Below, piece by piece: positions 1 through 12,500 of a stretch of 64,000 nucleotides of DNA. The position numbers and the translations under genes are program-made. The stretch is from positions 668,722 through 732,721 of the forward strand of contig SSNP01000121.1 in assembly GCA_006937955.1 (NCBI GenBank), in the 5' to 3' direction. Source of the stretch: Pachypanchax playfairii (Eukaryota; Chordata; Actinopteri; Cyprinodontiformes; Aplocheilidae). The notes under the pieces were generated by a model. That model was not told the origin of the DNA. It worked only from the letters and a program-made list of their open reading frames with translations, and searched no databases. Positions within the stretch are counted from its first letter, which is position 1, and each line of letters opens with the position of its first letter.

Positions 1-391
1 AATAAGACAAATAGATCATTGTGGCCCCAACAGCTGACTAATAAATTTCAACACCAAACTGTTAAATGTAGATTAAAGTGAACAATCAAACCTGTAAACA
101 ATCCAACCTGAACTCTGAAGGTTTTTTTTACCAGTATTTTTATATTTTACTGGTTTCTCTTGATTTTTTCAACAATGAAATGATATTTATTGAAACAAAT
201 ATAGAGCCAGGTAAAGTAAACAGACTGAATTTGAAGCTTGATTAAGACAGATACCGGTTGGAATAACAACGGCAGAGATAAAGCGGTGGCAGCTGGGCTT
301 ACGTCATATGGAAGCACCAGCTTTATTGTTGTAATGACACAAAAATTCCGCTAGGGGGCGACAGAAGTTACAGAAGTTACGCACTCCAGCT
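1..391 (-). mobile_element. TTAA-type short element, family B, right part only (runs off the left edge)
   Basis: This stretch is close to the reverse complement of 14799-15190, the left part of the full family-B element further in. It ends with the inverted terminus AAGTTACGCACTCCAGCT, followed by TTAA at 392-395. The other end lies outside the window. It shows no coding capacity. TTAA targets suggest piggyBac-type mobilisation, but no transposase is present, so the superfamily is inferred. Confidence 0.8.
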
Positions 392-1787
392 TTAATTCAA
401 ATGTTATTTTTTTGTGCAACAACAACTTCACAGCACAAACAGAGTAAAACAGCAAGTGAAAACTTGGCTTAATGACAAACCCTTTATTCAAATATTTTTA
501 CACCTGGCTTATTATTTTAATCTAAAGACTAAACGTTACATGAAAACACACGATGTGTAATGTTCATGTAGTTTGAAAATAAAGACAGTGGAGCTGACTC
601 AGGCCTCTGCTGTCTGATCCAGTACAGTCAGGGAAGTTTGTCTAACATTCTCTATGAGCCAGAACACAAAGATTTAACTGGTTAGTGGAGCTGGCACTGA
701 AACTCAGTCTGTCAGATGTAATCAGATCATCTGAGCTGCTTCTTTAAGAGACCAGCCAAATCCAAAAAGACAATCGAGCTGCATGACCCGATATCATCCT
801 GTTTCTCCTTCTATTCGAGGTCTATATTTCAGAGTTCCCTCCTTCTTCCATCTCTAATTCTGTTTTTATCTAAATAAATTACATTTTGGTTCAGAGTTTT
901 TCACTCCTTATTTTTTACTGTGTTGGTCGCTTTTCAGAGGTTTGAAAATGGGTAAAAACAGGCCTGTGTATATTTGTAGCTGATGATTAATTCATTTGAT
1001 TATTTGTCGAAGGCATTAATTATTTAGGTTTGGAATAGTTCAACAACTGTGTGAGGGCTTTTAAAGTTTTTAAACTGGTTCAAAGAAAGCGAGCCTGTTG
1101 TGTTTGGGTCAGGTTGGCATAGTAATCATTCCACTGTGCTGAATATAGTTTTATTGGACTTCATCTTGTCCAAGATGAAATAAACTCCCAGAGGTGTTGA
1201 GTCATAGATTGGCTTGGTTTTGGTTGCCTAAGGTTTCTGTTCCAGAAATTAGCTGAGAACACCCATAAACTCTGCTATTTGAATGTAAAACATGTCGGTA
1301 AAAGATGTTCCACGGAACTGAAGTACAGAATTGCATCCTGTCCAGGACTCAATGTACTCCCTGAGGTGATCATGACATATTGTAGTCTTCTGTATTCTGC
1401 CTATTGTTTGGATCCAGATCTTCCTGCCACCCGAAGAAAACAAATGAGTCCTTCAGGTGTTTCTAATGTGTCGCTGGTTCAACAATAGAAACATTTCTAA
1501 AAAGCTAAATATACCAGAACATAATCATAAGCACACAAACTGCTTCAGCTCATATTATTTGATCCATTTAAAAAACTTTTTGTCTATTTATCACATTTTT
1601 TTAACCTTTTCTAAGAGTTACGGTCAATATAAGATATTTTTGTGTTATTTTTCAAGTTTATTTAATTTCTTGATATCATTTTATGACCCTCAGTTTACCG
1701 TTTCGTTGACCACAGTGAAGTCCCAATTTTATAAACCACTGCTCGGTAGCAAAAATAAGTTTAAAAAAAAATCACAATTTGTGTTAA
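392..1787. other. ctnnal1 upstream intron, no gene seen
   Basis: AT-rich sequence with no convincing exon, RNA gene or recognisable element. The first ctnnal1 exon in the window starts with two bases that complete a split codon, so coding sequence must lie further left and this is intronic. Confidence 0.5.
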
Positions 1788-2360
1788 AGAGGCCCTTCCA
1801 TTAAAAACGTTTCTGTTGAATATTTTAGCTCCAAAGGTGTTCTTACCTTCATAGTGGGTGTGAAAACAGGTCAACAACTTCCCTTTCAGTTTTTATCTCT
1901 CAAACTACACAGGTGGTGATAAAACCCGAGTTCCCCCGAGTTCGAACGGTCTGTATCTGTTTCGTCACAACTCCTTTGTTCGTTAGTATTCATCAGCTCC
2001 CGCAGTTGAAACCACACCTAGCATGCTGCTGGCTAAAAGCTGTAGCATAAAGATGTAGCAAACAGGAAGACACGACGTCTGACGTTCCCATGCACAGCGG
2101 GGCAGGAAACAGTATACCTTGCTCTCATAGGCTAGTTTGTTAGCCAATCAGAGTCCAGCAAATTTGAATAATGAATATGAACGAGCTGCTGCTCAAGGCC
2201 TGACGGAAGGAGCTGGAACCACCCGAATTTTAATGTAGATAGATTGAAAGGTCTGTTAATCAGTGTTTCCTGATGTTTTTTAGATATAAAATGTTTCATA
2301 TTACTGGTTAATACTTAAGAAATAACCACAAAGTCCTGAAATTAGTATGAAATGGCCTCT
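1788..2360 (+). mobile_element. TTAA-type short element, family A, copy 1
   Basis: A 573-bp non-coding element. It begins AGAGGCCCTTCCATT and ends ATGGCCTCT, with imperfect inverted ends, and is flanked on both sides by TTAA (1784-1787 and 2361-2364). The same body recurs at 6563, 18018, 43857 and, inverted, at 54499. The exact 4-bp TTAA duplication fits piggyBac-like insertion; that assignment is inferred. Confidence 0.85.
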
Positions 2361-3597
2361 TTAAAGAAGGATTTACAAGCTGTCTTAGAGCAGCACATTA
2401 ATAAGAAATGGAGTTTAGTTTCCCAGCTTTAGCTTCAAACTCTTCATAGTGTGTGATTTGAAGTTCAGTAAAGTTTGAAGCTGTCTGTGATTCTCTGGGT
2501 TGAATGAAGGAGGTGTAACAAACCCCATTTGCACTGAATTGTAACTCATAACAGGAGCTGACACGTCGTCTAAATCAGAGCACCTTTTTCGTCTGAATAA
2601 GGATTTTCAGGATCAGAGTAATGCGTCTTTAAGAGTTCAGATGCTCAATACTTCCATTATGCTAAATCCAACCACAGAGTACAATGTGACCAGATTATTT
2701 ACTGATAGAAGCAGTAAGACGTAATCAGGAACTGAAGCTTCGTGGCCCTCTGTCAGAACAGACTGTAGAATATTTTATTCTATTTTAAACTGTGATTTAA
2801 AAACTGACATCTGTCACTCTTTGCTAATATTATTTTTAGGTAGGGATGGGCAATATGGCATGAAATTCATATTGCGATATACTGTACATTGCCGTCTCTT
2901 GCGATAACAAGATATATATATATATATATATATTTCCTTGACTTCCCTGTTTGTCTTATTCTCTTTTAACTTGTGTTTTTAGGTGTGTGTTTGTGCGTGT
3001 GCGGGAAGGTGTATGTTGTGAAGGGGCTTTATTGTGTGAATAATATTTATTTCTGGGGATGGGAGGGAATGTGGGTATGTGGGGCCTTTTTTATTTTTAT
3101 TTTATTTTGTAAAGCACTTTGAGCTGCATTTCGTACATGATTAAAATTAAAATTTCAACAAAAACAAAAATATTTTAATTGCAAAACATGAAGACGTAAG
3201 AAAAGTTTTCAAATCTGCTGCAAAGAGACGCCTGAAGGGAATTTACACAGAAAACCAGGTTGTTTCCAGCGACTCCTCCCTCTTTGATGTTGGTGCTGAC
3301 TTCGCTGGTTTCCTGGTATGACAACGAGTTTGGCTACAGCAGTGATGTTCACCAAATACTGAAGCCTGTGATTTTCTGATACCTTGAATGTGAACCTGGA
3401 TGCTGTGACCTTTGACCTCGGCTCAAACAGCATTTAAATGGGTGGTAGATGAATGATTGTCAACACATTCAAATCTTTCTTGTATTTTCATGTAATTTTG
3501 ATTCTAGAAAAACAAACTTATTCCTAATAATAAATATAATAAACATGCAATCAAAGATCATTAACCTGAGCCCACTCCACTCTTACTTTTTTTATAG
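2361..3597. other. ctnnal1 intron with hAT-like fragment and (TA)n
   Basis: Intronic. Around 2841-2880 is a fragment beginning TAGGGATGGGCAATATGGC, which resembles the end of a widespread fish hAT-type short element; no opposite end is seen. It is followed by a (TA)10 tract at 2912-2931. The rest is AT-rich and unrecognised. Confidence 0.45.
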
Positions 3598-6500
3598 GTG
3601 ATGCCATCGCCCAGCTAACTGATGTGGGATCAGCCTTGCAGTCTCAGTCAGACGGGCGTGTCACGGTGTTCAGTGATCGGACGGGGATGGTAAAGGCTGC
3701 TCGTCTTCTCCTCTCCTCTGTCACTAAAGTCCTTGTTCTTGCCGACCGCATTGTCATCAAACAGATAATCACGTCACGCAACAAGGTAAAGCACACGCTA
3801 GCCAACTCTCTACATGGAGTCCTTTACTTCCTAACAGATAAGCCCTTTGAAAGCGTAGCCGGGATGTAATTGAAGACAAGCAGCCTTTTAGCCACCACAT
3901 ACAAACACAAAACCAGACTGTGTCTCTCCTGTTTGTACCTGGAGATGCTCTTAGCCCGGCAGTGTGATGTGCCTAAGACTGGAAACAGGCCACCTTAATC
4001 ACACCCAGGTTGATTTACCCTCTCTTCTCTGTTACTGGCAAACACAATTAGATCTCTTGCTCTTCTTTGTACCACAAAGATAAAAGCTGCTCCATTGGCG
4101 CTGCCAGCTAGCATCTCCTCATCAGCTACGTTAGCAGCTTAAATGGACTATTATTAACTGAAATGCAGCTATAGAGCTGCCTTATCTTAGTAATGTAGTT
4201 TGAATTTCACTGAGATAATTAGATCGCCAGATCAAGAATGACACAGCGATATTGAATATAAAGAGCCGGAGGATGTTGCACGTCACTGATCCGGTAGCTT
4301 TTAATCTGGTTTCTGATGAAAATAAAGCTGCAGAATGTTTCTAAAAGTATCATCATTGTGTGCAAAATCCTTTTCACCAAGGACCAGAACAAATCTAAGG
4401 CTATGATAGTTTAAGCGTCATCCTATTAATATATTTGATTCAGACCCTTGAAGATGTGAAAGAATACTGTATGTTTTATGCTACATGTGGCAAATCGTCT
4501 CCTCTCTCACTTCAGGTTCTCGTAACCCTCGACAAACTAGAGAGAGTCAGCACCTTCCAGGAATTTGTCCAGATTTTCAGCCAGTTTGGTAACGAGATGG
4601 TGGAATTTGCTCACCTCACAGGAGACAGACAGAACGTGAGTAGCATTTGATCAAACACTCCTGCTTTTCCTTTTGCAAACATCGATTCTCTTTTGGGGGA
4701 GAAAAAAAAAATCTCCCACTGAATGAAATACGCAGCAATTTGGTTTTGTTGATTTGTATGAATTCTCTCTACAAAGCAGCGATCTTTATGTGCAGGTGGT
4801 AAAACTGGATTTTGAAATCTGCAGAGGTTACAGCAAACTCAGATGTGAAATATTCGCACCTTTAAAAAAATCATTCAGCGATGAAATAATGAAACTTCCT
4901 CTGGCTTCTTTTCTTTCTGCAAAACTCCCTCATTTCTTTGTGTTTATTTGTTTTAGCGAGGAGAAATGTATAGGTCAGATGTGACTCATACTCCTCAAAG
5001 ACTGTTTACATCATGAATCAGTGCTGATATGAGGCGACCTCTGCTTTCAGCAAACTAGTTTTTTTGTTTTTTTTCTGCAGTAACCCACATTGCAGGCAAT
5101 TTGCAAAACAAAATGTTGCCTGCAAAAACTTTGGGAAACACTCCAACTTCAGTTGCTCTAACTTTGTTCTGTCAGTGATCGCTAATCCCACTTTGATGCG
5201 TACGTTCAGCATCTGCAGCTAAAGCGCTTTGCCTGCAGAAGCTGATGTGAAGCGCAGCGGCTGCGATATCTAGACAGGGAGAGCGAATCCGCCATCCTGT
5301 CTGAATTTCATCAGGCCTCGTGTTTTGAAACGCACATCATGTCTCTCTTCAGGGCTCATCATTCCTCTTCTTATTTGACACCCTGTTTTCCTTTCTTGTT
5401 TTTTTTTTTGTTTTTTTTGAGGGGTGGGGGCTTATATTCTCTCCCACTCATGCACATACATGCATAAGAGCACATCTTTTTTCGAGGAGCCACCATCTCC
5501 ATCTATTGAAGCCAGACAAAGACACAGAGGCAAAAAATAATGACAGATAATCGCATCATCTTTGTAATCTGTGGCGAAGTGCCCGGAGATGAGTTGATTC
5601 AGCTGCCTTTTTCAAATCCTCGTCTACATAATTCAAGCTGTCTATTTCTGTGTGGAATACATGCAGAGTGACATCAACAGAATACCTTATTTTACATTCT
5701 GGTGGTGTTGCACTCTCTGTTTTGTGAAGGAAGTTTCATGTGTGTAAATCTGGAAACAAATCTGGGTTCTATTTACATGCCAGTGAGATACTTTTAATGC
5801 TTCATGCATCTCAAACCCTGAAAGTTTGAAGAAGTTTTGATGTTTTGAAGTGGGGTTCTTTGGAAAGGCTACAACACAGTTAATATCTTACCTGTTGTAG
5901 ATGACACTGACCTGATGAGCTGGCGAATGATCCGAGCAGATTCAAGCTGGATTGTTGATGTCCTCCAATAATTTCTTTGCAGCAATCTTTTCATGAAATT
6001 CCCACTGGAACGTCCCCACGTTGCTCCACGTGGGCGGAAAAACATTATAGGTATAATATGTAGAATTTCCAATATTATGTTGTTTAAAAATAAAGAATTA
6101 CCATTATTAGATATCTAAACAACATGTTGTGTGCTATAATTCCATATGCGATTTATTTTTTTATTTTTTGATGTTGTGACAAACTTGTAGTACTTTTCTC
6201 CACCACTAGAGTGAGTATAAGCCAGTTTTTTAGCTGAGCTCCTGATCTACTTGTTTACTACCAACGATTATTACATATGTGTATTGCAGAAGTTACAATG
6301 TTATTGTATAAGTTACTACACAGATAACTAATAATATTCAGCATGAAGCAGAAACTTATCTGTTACTTATCAGTTCACTTTGAGTTGAAAAGCTGGACAT
6401 TGAGTCTCTTGACGCTGCTGCTCTGTGTGATGAAGTGAGGAATAATACTCATTTCTGCCACCCTGTGGTGGTTACTGGAAGTGACGGTGTTGTGATTTTG

Positions 6501-9500
6501 CTCATTGCTGTCACCTGGTGGTGGAAATAAAAGCCATTATTTTCTACATAGTAAACCTTTAAAGAGGCCCTTCCATTAAAAACTGTTTTTTTGAGGTTTC
6601 TGTTGAATATTTTAGCTCCACAGGTGTTCTTACCTTCATAGTGGGTGTGAAAACAGGTCAACAACTTCTCTTTTAGTTTTTATCTCTCAAACTACGCAGG
6701 TGGCGATAACACCCGAGTTCTCCTGAGTCTGAACGGCCTGTATCTGTTTCGTCACAACTCCTTTGTTCGTTAGTATTCGGCAGCTTCCGCAGTTGAAACC
6801 ACGCCTAGCATGCTGGTGGCTAAAAGCTGTAGCATATGACGTAGCAAACAGGAAGACACGACGTCTGACGTTGCCATGCGCAGCGGGGCAGGAAACAGTA
6901 TTCTTTGCTCTCATGGGCTAGTTTGTTCGCCAATCAGAGTCCAGCAAATTCGAACAATGAATATGAACGAGCTGCTGATGAAGCAGCCTGACAGAAGGAG
7001 CCGGAACCACCCGAATTTTAATGCAGACAGATTTAAAGGTCTGTTAATCAGTGTTTCCCGATTTTTTTTAGATAGAAAATGTTTCATATTACTGGTTAAT
7101 ACCACAAAGTCATGAAATTTGTATGAAATGGCCTCTTTAATGCAACTAACCAACAAATTCGATTTTTTTAATGTTGTTTTAAGATTGTAGCAATCAATTG
7201 TGGCTTTGACCCCACTCGGACTAGCTTGGACAAGTTGTTAGCTTTTTTGTCCAGTAAGAACTAAACCTTATTTCACACTGATATTGTTTATAGAGTTTTT
7301 TTTACAACAAATAAAATATGAATCATTCTGAGTTTTATTAGTTGTGTTTGTTTTTGTAGGATTTGAAAGATGAGAAGAAGAAAGCCAGAATGGCTGCAGC
7401 CAGAGCCGTCCTGGAGAAATGCACCATGATGCTCCTCACTGCCTCCAAGGTAAACAGCTCATTGATCATGTTCAGCTTCAAAATTTAAGGGTTTCTTTCA
7501 TTTCAAGGTCTTTAACGGGCTGAGATGAATGTAACTGTTGAGTCAAGGCACGTTAGATAAAAAAGGAGTGAAAGAGAAGGAGGTTACGACCGTTGACCTT
7601 TCACATCGAATTTCTTCCACAGACTTGCCTCAGGCACCCGGATTGTGAGTCGGCGAGGATCAACAAAGATGCCGTGTTCCATCGAATGCGCTGCGCCCTG
7701 GAGCAGGTCATCGAGATAGTGACCGAGGCGCGGAGCTGTGGGGAGAACAAGGTCCTTCCTACCAGCATCTACAACAGCATCAAAGATTTCAAAGTAAATT
7801 AAAAAAAAAGTCAGATTTTGTGGTAAAAACTTCAGATTAATGATGCTTGCCTGGGCTCTGGTGGTCCATAAAATGAGACCCCTCTCCTCTTAGATGCTAA
7901 CCTTCCTGAGCAGATCACTTATTTTATTCATGTCTGTTTTAAGAACTTATTTCCTATCTTAGTTCTGTGTGAGTGAAAGTTGCAGAATTACCCGTTTTCA
8001 CATTTAAAATGTTGGTCGAAGCTTCAGATGTGACTCATACCATCGACGCAAAGAAGCAAACCTACTCATTTAATAAGTCTGTTAATACAGTCGTGTGAAT
8101 CACCATAAAACCTCCCTCACACTTACTAATCCACTCTCTCTGTCTTGTACGCTGGCAGATGAAAGAAATGATCCCTCGTAAAAAAAAAAAAAAAAAAAAA
8201 CACTTTGAGGGCATCGCCTCCTCTGAGAGAAAAAGAAGAAGAAAGTATTTTAATGAAAGGCCAGAAGACGGTGGTTTGCTTTTGATGAATGGCTCGTCAG
8301 ATTCTAATGGCACAGTTTAGAAAAAAGTCAAACTTATGTAAAGTGGTCATCGTGCTGCAGAGTCTTTATGTCTCTTAGAAACAGGAACCAAGGTGGGAAA
8401 TGCATTAGCTTGCACGCTCTTAAGATGTTGCTTGTTTTTTTGCTACTTTGATTGCATAAAAAGTGACACTATGTCCCCCCATCTGCAGTCTGGCTTGGAG
8501 TGCCTGCGGGAGAATCTGTACTCCTCGATTCCACAGAGCGTAGCAGGTCAGCTGGAGGCTCTGGTCGAGCGGACGGAGGACTTCACCGATTCGCCCTACA
8601 CCAGTCATGAGCAGCGTCAGGTCATTCTCGGTCTGTGCCAGCTGGCGCGCCAGGACACCCAGCAGCTGGTGCACGCCTGGGTGGAGGCGGTACGTTGGCA
8701 CAAACTGGAGGTCAGATGTGCACATATGCATTCATACCTGCAGGAATAGTTTATTTAAAACACGACACCAGATTAGAAATATTAAAAGTTACTCACCTTT
8801 AGTGCACTTGTGTAATTATTAGTTCTAGAGAGAAAGAGGAGCTGTAGAATTTAGATTGTTATATTTTACCTGAATATCAAACATTACTCCTGTTTCAATA
8901 ACATGATCCCAGCCTGCATCTCTACTTTTAAAAGATTTACATCTTAAAGTGAAATTTAAGACAAGAAGTTAAACATTTAAAGGACATTTCAAAGAAAATA
9001 TTGTTTGTTTTTTATACACTCACCCTCAGCTGACCAAATATTCTTGTTTAAATGTTATTTAATAACTAATAGGAAGTCTTCATGGTATTTACTAACAGCA
9101 CTGGACACGTATCAGACGCGTAATATCAGTGAAGCGTAATAAGCGGCTGATAGACGGGTGCGAAGCCGTGTGAATCAGACGCCTTTATGCAGCAGTTCTA
9201 TTTTTTACACATTACGCTTCTAAAACGCGTCAAGCTCAGCAGTTTAGTTGGAACCAGGCAGGAAATTAGGCGTTCGTAAAGAGTAAAGTACCCGGAAGTT
9301 TCAAAATAAAAGGACTTGTGCAGATTGGTGTTTGTGAGACTACGAGAAAATACAGTATCTGTGACGGGTTTGAAGTCTGTAGGTGGTGTGAAAACAAGCC
9401 ACATACCTTCTGGATACATGTTGATGTCTTTCTCCCTGGTTTATGCTGTGGGTACTGATGAAATCACATCTCCTGGGACCAGCTGGATACTTTACACAAG

Positions 9501-12500
9501 TAAGACGCGTCTGAAACGCTCCCGTAGGATTCTTCGACACGCAGTCTCTGACGGGACATGAGATCAAGCTCAGATCAGTCTCCTAATCGGAGGACGACCT
9601 CCTTCCCGATAGACTACGGCCGCCCCGGGACAGTGGCGAGCTCAGTATCTTGCCCAAAGATACTTTGACGTAGCCTGCTGGCACCGGGGATCGAACTTGC
9701 GGTCCTTCAAACAAAAGGCGATCTCCCTTTCGCTAGACTACGCCGCCCACTAAGAAACGTACAAACATAGACTCTCCCTCCTCGGCACTCAGCTGCAGCC
9801 GATCGGTAAAACAAATTAATTTGTATAACACAAAATATAATGGAGGTTATATTCCAGATGTTTACTGTGGTTAAAGGGTTTAACAATATTTGGTTTGAGG
9901 ATTTTTTAAAATATCTTTCCAACTTGACTGCACCTTCAGCTCAAACATCCCAATCGGTGAACCCCAGATTTATTTCCACTACTGACCCGTCTTGATCGCT
10001 GTATGTTGCTCAGTTAACTCTTTATAATTTCAGTGATCGATTAGTAAAACAAACAGCCTCCACTCGACTCTCATCTATGGCAACATTAATACAATATCTT
10101 CAGCAGCACTCTGCTGCAGTTATGAGCATCACATCCTTTTGGAAATGGTTATTTCCTGCAAGTAAAATGTTTCTAACTGTATTGTACTGATGCTTGTGCG
10201 CATGTGTAACACATGTTTTCAAATGTGTGCAGCATAAGGATAGAGATCAGCAGAGATGCAGCATCCTGCACACATCCTTTATTAACCTTCTCAATCTCTT
10301 TACTTGCTCCTCTCCTGAAACAACAGAGCGTAATTACCCACCTGAAAAGTCTTTTATTTTTTAAACCATAGATCAGTCAGCTAACAGGAAGACAACATGC
10401 AGTCAGCAGAGTCTTGTTGGCTTTAAAAAGCAACAGAAACATGAAGCTTTTTTGCTGCAGCGTCTTCTGACTGTAAACTTCTCGCTGCGTTTAGAGAAAC
10501 TGCAGCTGCATAATTGTACGGAAGCATCACAGCTAATCTTCCCAATTGAAGGTCGTGTGGAGACTTGAAAAGAGCCTGACTGCTGCAGTGTTTAGAAAGT
10601 GGAGAGAAGGAATTTACAGTTATTTTCTCCATCCAGTTCTGTCTGTGCTGTTCTGCCAGCAGGTTTGTTTTAGCTGCAGGTTCAGTTTCAGCCAGTCTGT
10701 TGTGCAATGTTTATTAAATAATATAATTAGACGCTTCACTTTGATTGTGTGAAATTACACACTCAGATGCCCTTCTTGTTCAGAAGATAATGACTCACAA
10801 ATGTCAGACCACGCCGCTAACATGTCATTCTCCTTTTTCAAGTCAATCGCTCCCGCCTGTGAGATTGCGACGCTTGTTTGCATCACGTGTTGACGCTCTT
10901 CTGTTTCTGTTTTTGGAGCAGCAGTCCGCTCATGCCAAAGAGGCCACAGAGGAGATGGAGGTGGCCATCCTAAAGACATGTCAGAGCATCAGTGACCTGA
11001 GACGCGAGGTGAGCAGCAGTCTGAGAAGTTTTAGACCGGAACGTCTCTCGTAAGCTGCCGAGCCCCTGCAGCTGGTTTCTCCACTTTTATTATTTACACC
11101 ACTTCAGCTGTCACAATCACTTTGTCTCTCACAAACTCACATTCATCTTGCTTTTTTTTTTTTTTATCTTTGATCCCTCCCCCCGCAGCTCCATAAGGTC
11201 GCAGTGGTCCGCGCCACAGACATACTGAAAGTTCACGGGGAGCATCTGCCTCTGAGGGCTCTCAAAGCGGCGGGTGCTGAAGGAAACCTGGAGGCAGTGG
11301 CAGAGTATTCACGCACCCTCACCGAGCAGAAGGAGCAGCTGGTGGAGGTGGGGGGGGGGGCGGTCAGGGGCTCTGGGATCAGGGAATTAAGAAGAGAATT
11401 GACTCATAGTTTGAAAGAAAATTGTAATTAAGCTCATATTTGTCCACATAATGTATTTATTAATCTCGGAATAGATGAATAAATTTCACAGGTCAAGTGG
11501 TTTTAAGCATTCACGAGGAAGTTTCCAAGATTCCTCAAAATATTTATGAGACAAATTTTCTTTCAAAGTAGTCAAAGTCTATGGATCTTTCTTTGAGTCT
11601 GAAGATGTGAGAAATTTGAGATAACTGACTGACTGACGACTTTGAGATGAAAAGAAAGTTCTACATTGAACATCAAAGGAAGATAAACAAATGAAGAGAT
11701 AATTACGGCCCATTGTGGTTAAACTGATTCCAATTTACATGAAGTTATTTGCAGTTTTGACAGTTTTGCAATTCCTCCAATTTATTGTTATTGTCATTGT
11801 TTATTCATTGATTTATTTACTTTATTGTAATTCTGTTTAGGATTTGGTAGCTCGGGATTATTGTCATGTTAAAAAAGTGACTAGTTTCATGATAAGAATT
11901 AGATGATTTATTATTAACTAAAACTTGCAAATTGAAAGACACATTGTACCATATATTGATGATAGATGTTAATGAAACATAAAAGGAGTGCGAGTATTTG
12001 TCTCATTTCTTTTCAGACCTGCCGGCTGTTGTGCCACGTGTCAGGAACAGAGCCCTTGGAAATCACCTGTATACATGCTGAGGAGACCTTCCATGTCATT
12101 GGTCCACAGGTAGCATAAACCTACTGAAGATGATCTGAGCTGGAGCTTAAATAAAGTTAGATAAGATAAAATAAAGTTTATTTAACAAGGACCATGTACA
12201 GCAACATTAATCAAGGAGGGAAATGTGCTTTTATGCCAAGTTAATTTTTTAATTATAACTTTGGATGGATGGATGGATGGATGGATGGATGGATGGATGG
12301 ATGGATGGATGGATGGATGGATGGATGGATGGATGGATGGATGGATGGATGGATGGATGGATGGATGGACGGACGGATGGACGGATGGATGGTCGGTCTG
12401 GGGTTATACTAGAATATTCTGTTAGTAGATTTATTTCCTGTCTCCTGCACCTCCAACACCTGCTGCCCTTCCAGAACGTCTGAGAACACGCCATCCACCT

